DNA of 14,433 nt from Deltaproteobacteria bacterium (lineage in GTDB: Bacteria; Desulfobacterota; SM23-61): NCBI GenBank assembly GCA_026388915.1, contig JAPLIW010000643.1:1-14433 (forward strand), given 5' to 3'. Under the pieces are notes generated by a model. It was not told where the DNA came from. It saw only the letters and a list, made by a program, of their open reading frames with translations, and did not search any database. Positions within the stretch are counted from its first letter, which is position 1; each line of letters begins with the position of its first letter. Shown here in pieces: positions 5,736-12,832 of this stretch. The position numbers and the translations under genes are program-made.

Positions 5736-7313
5736 ATGAAAAAGCATAGATTCCTCGGTTTGATCCTCATCTTTTTCGCGGCGGGACTCCTGATTCCGCA
5801 GATCGGACTGGCCCAGAAACCCCTGATCATCGGCTTCGAAGGGGACGCGGCCACTCTGGATCCTCATGCCCGGAGCGAGACGACCACCACCACGGTCCAG
5901 CGGCATGTGTACGAAAACCTGATCGGCTTCGACGCCAACTTGAAGATCGTCCCCGAGCTGGCCGAGAGCTGGAAGTTGGTCGATGACAACACCTGGGAGT
6001 TCAAGCTGCGCAAAGGGGTCAAGTTTCAGAACGGGGAGCCGATGAACGCCACTTCGGTCAAATTCTCCGTGGAGCGCTGCGCGACCCATCCGAAAAGCCA
6101 GTACAAGCACATGGTCCCCCCTTATAAAGAGATCCAAATCGTGGATGAGAATACCGTTCGTCTGATCACGAAATCGCCCACCCCCGAGGCCCTGATCATG
6201 CTGGAAAACGTCAGCATAATGCCTCCCAAGTGGACCCAGGAATGGGACAAGAAGGACTATTCCTACCTGACACGGAACATGATCGGTACCGGTCCCTACA
6301 AATTTGTGGAATGGGTGAAGGATGACCGGGTCACCCTGGTGGCCAACAAGGGATGGTGGGGCCCCAAACTGGATTTTGAAAAAGTCACCCTGCGGCCCAT
6401 CCCGGAAAATGCCACCCGGGTTGCGGCCCTGATCAGCGGGGAAATCGACGCCTGCTGGGGGGTCTCGATTCCGGATATCCCCCGGGTGGAGAAGAACAAG
6501 AATACCTATGTCAGCCGGGTTGCCAGCCAGCGGACCATCTACGTCATGTTCGACATTCATTCGGACAAGGGAGGCCCGGCTCCCAACGCCCAACCCGGTA
6601 TTGCCGCGGGCAAACCCAATCCCTTCAAGGATTTTCGGGTCCGCAAGGCCATTGCCTATGCCATCAACGCGGATGATATCATCAAATATGTCATGGAAGG
6701 GAGCGCTTATCCCGCCTCCCAACTGGCCTGCCCTTACGCCGTCGGATACAACAAGAACATCCAGAGGCCCAAGTACGACCCGGATCTGGCGAAGAAGCTG
6801 CTGGCCGAAGCCGGCTACCCGAACGGATTCGAGTGCAACTTCGACACGCCCAACGACCGGTACGTGAACGACCAGCAGGTTGCCGAGGCCATCGCCGCAC
6901 AGTTGGCCAAGGTCGGGGTTCGCCTGAAAGTCATCGCCACCCCCAAGGCCGTATTCTTCCCCAAAATGGACCGGTACGAATCCCCCTTCTTCCTGGCAGG
7001 TTGGGGTACGATTTCCTGGCAAGGAACATTCAATGCTTTCTTCCGGGAGAAAAAAGCACAGGGCGGGCACATCAACCGGGGCCGTTTCAAGGATCTCGAA
7101 TTAGAGAAGAAGATGGACATTGCCAACAGCATCATGGATGACGCTAAGAGGGACAAGTTGCGCAACGAGATCGCCGAAAAGATTTACGCCACCTATTACC
7201 TGATTCCGCTTTATTATCAGGAAAACGTGTTCGGTTTCACCCGCCGGATCAAAGACGGGAAATCCCGGGTGGACGAGAGACTCTTTGCTCATGAATTGAA
7301 GAGCGCGAATTAG
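5736..7313 (+). CDS. ABC transporter substrate-binding protein, family 5 (peptide/nickel/opine)
   Basis: A 525-residue periplasmic binding protein of the SBP_bac_5 family. Residues 1-26 form a Sec signal (MKKHRF, a hydrophobic core to about 20, then GLA before Q27); there is no lipobox cysteine, so it should be soluble in the periplasm. The mature start KPLIIGFEGDAATLDPH, then YENLIGFD, ELAESWKLVDDNTWEFKLR and GVKFQNGEPMNATSVKFS are the standard family blocks. Start choice: the frame is open from 5577 through the repeat, but ATG 5736 has AAAGGAGG at 5723-5730, 5 bases before it, and gives a proper signal peptide. It is the first transporter gene, with strong palindromes after it. Ligand unknown; a dipeptide or short peptide is likely given the M20 enzyme next door. 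Confidence 0.93.
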   Translation: MKKHRFLGLILIFFAAGLLIPQIGLAQKPLIIGFEGDAATLDPHARSETTTTTVQRHVYENLIGFDANLKIVPELAESWKLVDDNTWEFKLRKGVKFQNGEPMNATSVKFSVERCATHPKSQYKHMVPPYKEIQIVDENTVRLITKSPTPEALIMLENVSIMPPKWTQEWDKKDYSYLTRNMIGTGPYKFVEWVKDDRVTLVANKGWWGPKLDFEKVTLRPIPENATRVAALISGEIDACWGVSIPDIPRVEKNKNTYVSRVASQRTIYVMFDIHSDKGGPAPNAQPGIAAGKPNPFKDFRVRKAIAYAINADDIIKYVMEGSAYPASQLACPYAVGYNKNIQRPKYDPDLAKKLLAEAGYPNGFECNFDTPNDRYVNDQQVAEAIAAQLAKVGVRLKVIATPKAVFFPKMDRYESPFFLAGWGTISWQGTFNAFFREKKAQGGHINRGRFKDLELEKKMDIANSIMDDAKRDKLRNEIAEKIYATYYLIPLYYQENVFGFTRRIKDGKSRVDERLFAHELKSAN

Positions 7314-7325
7314 GTCTTCTTTCCT

Positions 7326-7356
7326 TGTAGGGGCGACCCGCCGGGTCGCCCCTACA
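7326..7356 (+). repeat. GTAGGGGC-family palindrome, copy 1 (possible terminator or mRNA stabiliser)
   Basis: A 31-base perfect palindrome: TGTAGGGGCGACCCG at 7326-7340 pairs with 7342-7356. It starts 12 bases after the binding-protein stop and is followed by TTTTT at 7361-7365, so it could end part of the transcript or protect the upstream mRNA from 3' exonucleases. It shares the outer arm GTAGGGGC/GCCCCTAC with three other copies. Confidence 0.85.
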
Positions 7357-7389
7357 GACCTTTTTCATAATTCGGGAGGGTATCCACGC

Positions 7390-7417
7390 GTAGGGGCAAT
7401 TTATGAATTGCCCCTAC
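7390..7417 (+). repeat. GTAGGGGC-family palindrome, copy 2
   Basis: GTAGGGGCAATT (7390-7401), loop TATG, AATTGCCCCTAC (7406-7417): a perfect 12-bp stem. It lies 23 bases before the first permease gene, also between binding protein and permease. The outer arm is as in copy 1, but the inner arm is unrelated. Confidence 0.85.
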
Positions 7418-7439
7418 TGTTTTGTTTGGGCCGGGATTT

Positions 7440-8360
7440 ATGGGAATCTATCTGCTGCGGCGCCTCTACCAGGCCATCTTAGTCTTTATTGTGGTTTCCG
7501 GGATCGTGTTCGTTGTCTTGCACATTTCCGGCGACCCCATCGCCCTCCTCATGCCGCAGGATGCTCCGCCCTCGGATATCGAAGAGATGCGCCGGTCCCT
7601 GGGTCTGGACCAGCCGCTCGTCGTGCAGTACGGCCTTTTCCTCAGGAACGCCGCCCAGGGAAATCTGGGAGTCAGCTACCACCATGGCCAGCCGGCGCTC
7701 AAGCTGGTGCTGGAAAGGCTGCCGGCTTCGCTGGAACTGGTGGTGGCCACCATCGTCATCAGTCTCCTCCTGGCCATTCCCATCGGGGTTCTCGCCGCAT
7801 CCCGGAGAGGTTCGGCCGTGGATCGGGCGGCCCTCCTGGGGTCCCTCGTCGGAATATCCGCTCCTCCATTCTGGATCGGAATCGCCTTCATCCTCATATT
7901 CTGCGTGGAACTGCAGTGGCTGCCGTCGTCCGGGAGGGGAACCTGGGTGCATTTGATTCTCCCCGCCGGCTCTCTGGCTCTATACCGTCTGGCTCTTTTC
8001 ATCCGCCTGATTCGCGCCGGCATGCTGGACGTCTTGACCATGGACTTTATCCGCACCGCCCGTTCCAAGGGGGTGAGCGAGAAAAAGGTGATTTACAAGC
8101 ATGCCCTGAAAAATACCCTCATCCCCTTCGTCACCATCGCGGGCATTCAGATGGGCTCCCTCCTGGCCGGGGCCATCGTCACCGAAAAAGTATTCGCCTG
8201 GCCCGGCATGGGCCGGCTGTTCCTGGAAGCGATCGGGGTGATGGATTTTCCGGTTATCATCGCCTGGACCCTCGTGACCGCGAGCATATTCTTGACCGTG
8301 AACCTCGCGGTGGACATCATTTATGTGTGGCTGGACCCGCGCATACGGCACGAAAAATGA
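7440..8360 (+). CDS. dppB: ABC transporter permease, DppB/OppB type
   Basis: A 306-residue inner-membrane permease. MGIYLLRRLYQAILVFIVVSG is the typical DppB start with the first span (about 11-29). Further spans lie at about 98-120, 133-157, 172-192, 228-250 and 270-295. LPASLELV (94-101) and the cytoplasmic EAA loop MDFIRTARSKGVSEKKVIYKH (201-221), which docks on the ATPases, are conserved. Start: the frame is open upstream to a TTG at 7422, but ATG 7440 fits the family start; the Shine-Dalgarno is weak (CCGGGA), consistent with low permease output compared with the binding protein. Its stop overlaps the next start as ATGA. Confidence 0.92.
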   Translation: MGIYLLRRLYQAILVFIVVSGIVFVVLHISGDPIALLMPQDAPPSDIEEMRRSLGLDQPLVVQYGLFLRNAAQGNLGVSYHHGQPALKLVLERLPASLELVVATIVISLLLAIPIGVLAASRRGSAVDRAALLGSLVGISAPPFWIGIAFILIFCVELQWLPSSGRGTWVHLILPAGSLALYRLALFIRLIRAGMLDVLTMDFIRTARSKGVSEKKVIYKHALKNTLIPFVTIAGIQMGSLLAGAIVTEKVFAWPGMGRLFLEAIGVMDFPVIIAWTLVTASIFLTVNLAVDIIYVWLDPRIRHEK

Positions 8361-9316
8361 GCGCTGAAACGGGATCCCAAACCATCTTGCATCCCCTCTC
8401 CGAGGAGCCTTACAGCCCGCCCAAAGCGCGGTTTTGGGGCTTCGAGTATATTCCCGCCGAGCGGCAACTCCTCCATTCTTTTCTGAGCAACCGCCTCGTC
8501 CTCGTGGCCCTGGGGATGCTGGTCCTACTGGTGATCTGCGCCGTTTTTGCCGACTGGGTCGCCCCCGTGGACCCGCTGGAGCAGGCCCTGCGGGCGCGCC
8601 TCAGCCCCCCCATCTGGGAGGAGCGGGGTATGAGCCCCTACTACCTGGGCACCGACCGCTTGGGCCGGGATGTCCTGTCGAACATCATTTTCGGCCTCCG
8701 GGTTTCTCTTCTCATCGGATTTATCGCTGTGGGAATCTCTATGGTAATCGGCCTGTTTTTGGGGCTGACCGCCGGCTATTCCCGGGGGTTCTGGGAGAGC
8801 TTCATCATGCGGGCCGTGGATGTGCAGCTTTCCCTGCCCCTGATCATGGTGGCCCTGTGTTTCATGGTGTTGTTCGGGCAGGGGCTCTGGAAAATGATCG
8901 TCGTCCTGGCCATCACCGGGTGGGCGGAATACGCCCGCACCGTTCGCGGGACGGTCCTGTCGATCCGGGAGAAGGAGTATGTAGAGTCCGCCTACGCCCT
9001 GGGCTTCGGCGCCTGGACCATCATGACCAAGTATCTCCTGATCAACGCCATCACCCCCGTTCTCATCCTGTGCGCCGTTCAGGTGCCCCGGGTGATCATG
9101 CTGGAGGCGACCCTGAGCTTCCTGGGGGTTGGCGTTCCGGTGACCACTCCTTCCATCGGGCTGGCCATCGCCCGGGGTTACCAGGTCCTCTTTTCCGGGA
9201 GCTGGTGGGCCTCCATTTTCCCCGGCCTGGCCCTGATGCTGCTGGTGGCCTGCATCAACATCGTCGCCGACTGGCTCCGCGATGCCCTGGAGCCGAGGTC
9301 GAGGGAACAGGTCTGA
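8357..9316 (+). CDS. dppC: ABC transporter permease, DppC/OppC type
   Basis: A 319-residue partner permease. The first span is about 47-66. The periplasmic/loop signature YLGTDRLGRDVLS (96-108) is diagnostic of DppC/OppC/NikC. The EAA loop is about 207-228 (EYVESAYALGFGAWTIMTKY). Later spans carry LEATLSFLGVGVPVTTPSIG. The ATG lies within the dppB stop (ATGA, 8357-8360), so the two permeases should be translationally coupled and made in equal amounts. The N-terminal tail of about 40 residues before the first span is long but within the family range. A longer open frame continues upstream but has no plausible start. Confidence 0.92.
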   Translation: MSAETGSQTILHPLSEEPYSPPKARFWGFEYIPAERQLLHSFLSNRLVLVALGMLVLLVICAVFADWVAPVDPLEQALRARLSPPIWEERGMSPYYLGTDRLGRDVLSNIIFGLRVSLLIGFIAVGISMVIGLFLGLTAGYSRGFWESFIMRAVDVQLSLPLIMVALCFMVLFGQGLWKMIVVLAITGWAEYARTVRGTVLSIREKEYVESAYALGFGAWTIMTKYLLINAITPVLILCAVQVPRVIMLEATLSFLGVGVPVTTPSIGLAIARGYQVLFSGSWWASIFPGLALMLLVACINIVADWLRDALEPRSREQV

Positions 9317-9317
9317 C

Positions 9318-10295
9318 ATGGAACGGCTGCTGACCATTGAGGATCTGAAGATTCATTTCCACATCCTGGCCGGAACGGTTCGGGCCGTGGACGGAGTCAG
9401 TTTTCATATCGATCAAGGGGAAACCCTCGGGGTCGTGGGGGAATCGGGCTGCGGAAAGAGCGTCACCGCCATGGCCCTTCTTCAGCTCATCCCCATGCCG
9501 CCGGGAGAACTCGTGGGAGGAACCGCCGAGTTCGACGGGAGCGATCTGCTGCGGCTCGACAGTGCCCAGATCCGGAAAGTGCGGGGGAACCGAATCTCCA
9601 TGATCTTCCAGGAGCCCATGACCTCCCTCAACCCGGTCTTCACCATAGGCAACCAAATCAAAGAAGCCATCTTTCTGCACCAGGGGTTGGATTCCCGTCG
9701 GGCCGAGGAAAAGGCGGTGGAGATGCTCGAGCTGGTGGGAATCCCCGACCCGCTCAGGAGGGTCGACGAGTATCCCCACCAGCTCAGCGGGGGCATGCGG
9801 CAGCGGGTCATGATCGCCATGGCTCTTTCCTGTAACCCGGCGCTCCTCATCGCCGACGAGCCCACCACGGCCCTGGATGTAACCGTGCAGGCGCAGATCC
9901 TGGAGCTGATGCTCGCCCTGCAGAAGAAAATCAACATGAGCATCCTGATGATCACCCACAACCTGGGGGTCATCGCCGAGGTGGCCAACCGGGTGATCGT
10001 CATGTACTGCGGAAAGATCGTGGAGTCGGCAGACGTGCATTCCATCTTTCATAAGCCCATGCACCCTTACACCCGGCAGCTGCTGGCCTCCGTCCCCCAT
10101 CTGGGTGTGGACCAGGCCCGGCTGCAGGAGATTCCCGGCGCGGTCCCCAATCTCTACAACCTCCCCCCGGGGTGCGATTTCCATCCCCGGTGCGCGGAGG
10201 CCGAGGAAAGCTGTCAGCTGCGGGGCCCGGAGCTGATCGAAATGGAACCCGGACACTGGGTGGCCTGCGGACGGGCCGCCGGGAGGGGAGCATGA
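9318..10295 (+). CDS. dppD: Peptide ABC transporter ATPase, DppD/OppD type
   Basis: A 325-residue ATPase. Walker A is GESGCGKS (41-48), Q-loop Q98 in MIFQEP, signature LSGGM (156-160), Walker B ALLIADEP (175-182) with catalytic E181, and switch H214. The C-terminal oligopeptide domain (from about 245, HPYTRQLLASVP) ends with C286, C292, C299 and C317 (GCDFHPRC, ESCQ, VACG). This four-cysteine set is conserved in DppD/OppD; I recall structures of relatives in which it holds an iron-sulfur cluster. The gene starts one base after the dppC stop and its stop overlaps dppF as ATGA. All ATP-binding residues are present. Confidence 0.93.
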   Translation: MERLLTIEDLKIHFHILAGTVRAVDGVSFHIDQGETLGVVGESGCGKSVTAMALLQLIPMPPGELVGGTAEFDGSDLLRLDSAQIRKVRGNRISMIFQEPMTSLNPVFTIGNQIKEAIFLHQGLDSRRAEEKAVEMLELVGIPDPLRRVDEYPHQLSGGMRQRVMIAMALSCNPALLIADEPTTALDVTVQAQILELMLALQKKINMSILMITHNLGVIAEVANRVIVMYCGKIVESADVHSIFHKPMHPYTRQLLASVPHLGVDQARLQEIPGAVPNLYNLPPGCDFHPRCAEAEESCQLRGPELIEMEPGHWVACGRAAGRGA

Positions 10296-11278
10296 ACGAC
10301 GGATCCCTCCTGAGCGTTCAGGGCCTGAAGAAGCATTTCCTGCTCGAGCGGACCAAGCTCTTCGGGCCGAGAGAACGGGTCTACGCGGTGGACGGGGTGA
10401 GTTTTGAACTGCGGAGAGGAGAGATCCTGGGTCTGGTCGGTGAATCGGGATGCGGGAAATCAACCCTGGGAAGAACGATTCTCCGCCTGATCAAGCCCAC
10501 GGCGGGAAAGATTTTCTTTGAAGGCCAGGACATCACCAACCTGAAACCGGGGGAATTCAAGAAGCTCCGGGCCCGGATGCAGATCATCTTCCAGGACCCC
10601 TACTCGTCCCTGAATCCGCGCCTGACCGTGGAGCACATCGTCGGAGACGCGCTGAAGACCCACGGGCTGGCCGGGAGCGACGAGGTGCCGGAGAGGGTGG
10701 CGGAAATGCTGGACAAGGTCGGCATCCACCGGGAAAAGATGAGATGCTTCCCCCACGAGTTCTCCGGCGGCCAGCGCCAGCGCATCGGCATCGCCCGGGC
10801 CCTGATCCTGCAGCCCAAGCTGATCATCTGCGACGAGCCGGTGAGCGCCCTGGATGTTTCCATCCAGGCCCAGGTGATCAACCTGCTGGGGGACCTGAAG
10901 AAGGAGTTCCAGCTGTCCTACATCCTGATCGCCCACGACCTCTCGGTGGTGAACCACGTGAGCGACCGCATCGCGGTCATGTACCTGGGCAAGGTCATCG
11001 AACTGACCACCCAAAAGAAGCTTTTGACCAAGCCCCTCCATCCTTACACCCAGGCGCTCATGTCCGCCGTGCCGGTATTGGACCCGGACAAGAAGAAAAA
11101 GCGAATTATCCTGAAGGGAGACGTCCCCAGCCCGGTCAATCCCCCCTCCGGCTGCCGCTTCCACCCCCGCTGCTTCAAGTCCATGGAGGTCTGCTCCCGG
11201 ATGGAGCCGCTCTGGGCGGAAGTGGAACCCGAGCACTTCGCCATGTGCCATCTGTACGGGGCGTGCCAACCCCACTAA
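10292..11278 (+). CDS. dppF: Peptide ABC transporter ATPase, DppF/OppF type
   Basis: A 328-residue second ATPase. Walker A is GESGCGKS (50-57), Q101 in FQDPYSSLNP, signature FSGGQ (157-161), Walker B KLIICDEP (176-183) and H215. The Leu/Arg-rich N-terminus with the KLFGPRERVYAVDGVSF insertion is typical of DppF/OppF rather than DppD. The C-terminal domain again carries four cysteines, C288, C294, C301 and C319 (GCRFHPRC, VCS, MCH). A good ribosome site, GGAGGGGAG (10282-10290), precedes ATG 10292, which overlaps the dppD stop. It is the last gene of the operon; no clear terminator follows, only G-rich heptamer arrays. Confidence 0.93.
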   Translation: MNDGSLLSVQGLKKHFLLERTKLFGPRERVYAVDGVSFELRRGEILGLVGESGCGKSTLGRTILRLIKPTAGKIFFEGQDITNLKPGEFKKLRARMQIIFQDPYSSLNPRLTVEHIVGDALKTHGLAGSDEVPERVAEMLDKVGIHREKMRCFPHEFSGGQRQRIGIARALILQPKLIICDEPVSALDVSIQAQVINLLGDLKKEFQLSYILIAHDLSVVNHVSDRIAVMYLGKVIELTTQKKLLTKPLHPYTQALMSAVPVLDPDKKKKRIILKGDVPSPVNPPSGCRFHPRCFKSMEVCSRMEPLWAEVEPEHFAMCHLYGACQPH

Positions 11279-11283
11279 AAAAG

Positions 11284-11311
11284 TTTCGGGTTCCGGGTTT
11301 CGGGTTTCGAG
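11284..11311 (+). repeat. Heptamer array TTYCGRG, 4 units
   Basis: Four adjoining 7-base units, TTTCGGG, TTCCGGG, TTTCGGG and TTTCGAG, begin 5 bases after the dppF stop. It lies in the gap between the convergent dppF and aminotransferase genes. Confidence 0.7.
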
Positions 11312-11342
11312 TTAGAAATACAGGGGCAGGGAGCGGCAAACA

Positions 11343-11377
11343 GGGGGTAGGGTGTAGGGTGTCGGGGGTAGGGTTTA
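11343..11377 (+). repeat. G-rich heptamer array, 5 units, possible G-quadruplex
   Basis: Five adjoining 7-base units: GGGGGTA, GGGTGTA, GGGTGTC, GGGGGTA and GGGTTTA. They contain five runs of at least three G with loops of 2 to 4 bases, which fits the usual intramolecular quadruplex pattern on the plus strand. The last unit supplies the TAA stop of the aminotransferase gene on the minus strand. Confidence 0.7.
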
Positions 11378-12547
11378 AAGCTGAGCTAGAGCCGAGCGGA
11401 CCCGGTCCATTCCTTTTTCGATCTCTTCCACGGGCGCGCAGTAGGAGATTCGAACATAGCCCTCCCCCTGGGGTCCGAAGGCGTCTCCCGGCACGACGGC
11501 GGTCCGGGCTTTTTCCAGCAGGAAGTCCGCGAATCGGGCGGAGGTGAGACCGAATTTTTTTATCGAGGGAAAGACGTAGAAGGCGCCCCGAGGTCGGACA
11601 TAGGGTAATCCGATTCCGTCAAGCCGGGCCATCAGAGCCTTCCGCCGCCGGTCGAATTCGGCCGCCATTTGCCGGACGCAGTCCTGGGGGGCGGTCAGAG
11701 CCGCCTGGGCCCCCACCTGGACGAAGGTATTCGGGCAGCTGACGATATGCTGGTGTAATTTCAATGCCTGGGTAATCACTTCCCCGGGGGCGATGAGATA
11801 GCCGATCCGCCAGCCGTCCATGGCATAGGTTTTGGAGAAACTGCCGATGATGAGGGTTCTCTCCTTCATGCCCGGCGCCTTAGCTATGGGAAAGTGTTCG
11901 ACCCCGTCGTAGAGCATGCCGTTGTAAATGTCGTCCGACACCACCAGGATGTTATGCCGCCGGGCCAAACGGGCGATGGGTTCCAGGTCCTCCTGCAGAA
12001 AAACCTGCCCGGTCGGGTTATGGGGGGAATTGAGAATCAATACTTTGGTTTTCTCGGTAATAAACTTCTCCAGGTAATCCGCCTTCAGCAGGAACTGATT
12101 TTCTTCTTGGAGCGGAATGGGAACGCACTTCGCCCCCCCAAAAGAAGCATAGCCGGGGTAGTAAACATACATGGGCTCGGGGACCAGAACCTCATCCCCG
12201 GGGTTCAGGACGCTCATGAGCCCGATAAAAATCGCTTCCGCAGCCCCGGTGGTGACCAGGATCTCCGCCGGATCGATCTTCAATTGATAGTCTTCCTGAA
12301 AACGGTGACAGAGGGCCTCCCTGAGTTCCAAGGTACCGGCGCTTGCGGTGTAGTGCACCTTTCCTTCCGCGAGGGCTTTTGCGGCTGCTTCCTTAATATG
12401 CCCGGGGGTGTCGAAATCGGGCCGGCCGATGGAGAGATCGGTAACCGCAATCCCCTTGCGCTTGGCCGCTTCCACCTTACCCATGACTTCTCTTATTTTC
12501 GAGAACCCTATTTCCAGGATTCGATCGGATAACAGCTGACTCGGCAT
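11375..12547 (-). CDS. Class I/II pyridoxal-phosphate aminotransferase
   Basis: A 390-residue fold-type I aminotransferase, AspC/AlaT-like group. The PLP Schiff-base lysine is K239 in GSFSKTYAMDGWRIGY. N177 in SPHNPTG and D205/Y208 in SDDIYNG bind the cofactor; R366 in YVRISY should bind the substrate carboxylate. YTASAGTLELREAL (67-80) is the usual substrate-loop block. The length is normal and all key residues are present. Start: a GTG six codons earlier (12565) is possible, but the intervening bases hold AAAGAGGAG directly before ATG 12547, so that is the start. Same strand as hyuB, 281 bases downstream of it, convergent with the peptide operon. Amino acid specificity (aspartate, alanine, aromatic or other) is not readable. 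Confidence 0.92.
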   Translation of the reverse strand: MPSQLLSDRILEIGFSKIREVMGKVEAAKRKGIAVTDLSIGRPDFDTPGHIKEAAAKALAEGKVHYTASAGTLELREALCHRFQEDYQLKIDPAEILVTTGAAEAIFIGLMSVLNPGDEVLVPEPMYVYYPGYASFGGAKCVPIPLQEENQFLLKADYLEKFITEKTKVLILNSPHNPTGQVFLQEDLEPIARLARRHNILVVSDDIYNGMLYDGVEHFPIAKAPGMKERTLIIGSFSKTYAMDGWRIGYLIAPGEVITQALKLHQHIVSCPNTFVQVGAQAALTAPQDCVRQMAAEFDRRRKALMARLDGIGLPYVRPRGAFYVFPSIKKFGLTSARFADFLLEKARTAVVPGDAFGPQGEGYVRISYCAPVEEIEKGMDRVRSALAQL

Positions 12548-12636
12548 TTTCTCCTCTTTGAGCACAATTCAATTTGTAACGGACGAAGCAGGTTCCACGA
12601 CTCGGCGCGAGAAAAGGGACCTTGCGGCCAACATCC

Positions 12637-12664
12637 GTAGGGGCGGTTCGCGAACCGCCCCTAC
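12637..12664 (+). repeat. GTAGGGGC-family palindrome, copy 3
   Basis: A 28-base perfect palindrome with no loop base: GTAGGGGCGGTTCG (12637-12650) against CGAACCGCCCCTAC (12651-12664). It lies in the hyuB-aminotransferase gap and could end the hyuB transcript, though no T-run follows on the minus strand. Confidence 0.85.
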
Positions 12665-12697
12665 ACCGGCGTCGATGACCCAGATATTTCTTTCTTA

Positions 12698-12709
12698 CCA
12701 ACATGTTGG
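12698..12709. other. Short perfect palindrome CCAACATGTTGG
   Basis: A 12-base two-fold symmetric site in the hyuB-aminotransferase gap, about 150 bases before the aminotransferase start. The symmetry would suit a dimeric repressor, but nothing else marks it as an operator. Confidence 0.3.
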
Positions 12710-12792
12710 CAGCCGTTGCGCAATAAACGCCCAAACATTTTCGCCGGCCTTGCATGGAGAAAGGGTCACTGCGCGAGAACCCGGGTGTACTT

Positions 12793-12832
12793 GTAGGGGA
12801 ACGATGTCCCGCGAAACGCGGGATGCCCCTAC
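12793..12832 (+). repeat. GTAGGGGC-family palindrome, copy 4 (worn), overlapping the hyuB stop
   Basis: GTAGGGG (12793-12799) pairs with CCCCTAC (12826-12832), and CCCGCG (12808-12813) with CGCGGG (12817-12822) around loop AAA. An asymmetric insert, AACGATGT, interrupts the left arm, so this copy is less perfect than the other three. On the minus strand the arm reads GTAGGGGC, and its TAG (12831-12829) is the stop codon of hyuB. Confidence 0.75.

Noticed and set aside
5715..7070. A 451-residue open frame opposite the binding-protein gene
   Set aside because: It is antisense to a gene with strong family motifs, has low-complexity composition and no recognisable domain.
7326..7417. A CRISPR array from the repeated palindromes
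   Set aside because: There are only two units, their cores differ, the gap is not spacer-like and no cas gene is present.
7403..8356. A fusion reading of the dppC frame upstream for 318 extra residues
   Set aside because: This stretch is the dppB gene in another frame; the peptide lacks membrane spans, and dppC has its own ATGA-overlap start.
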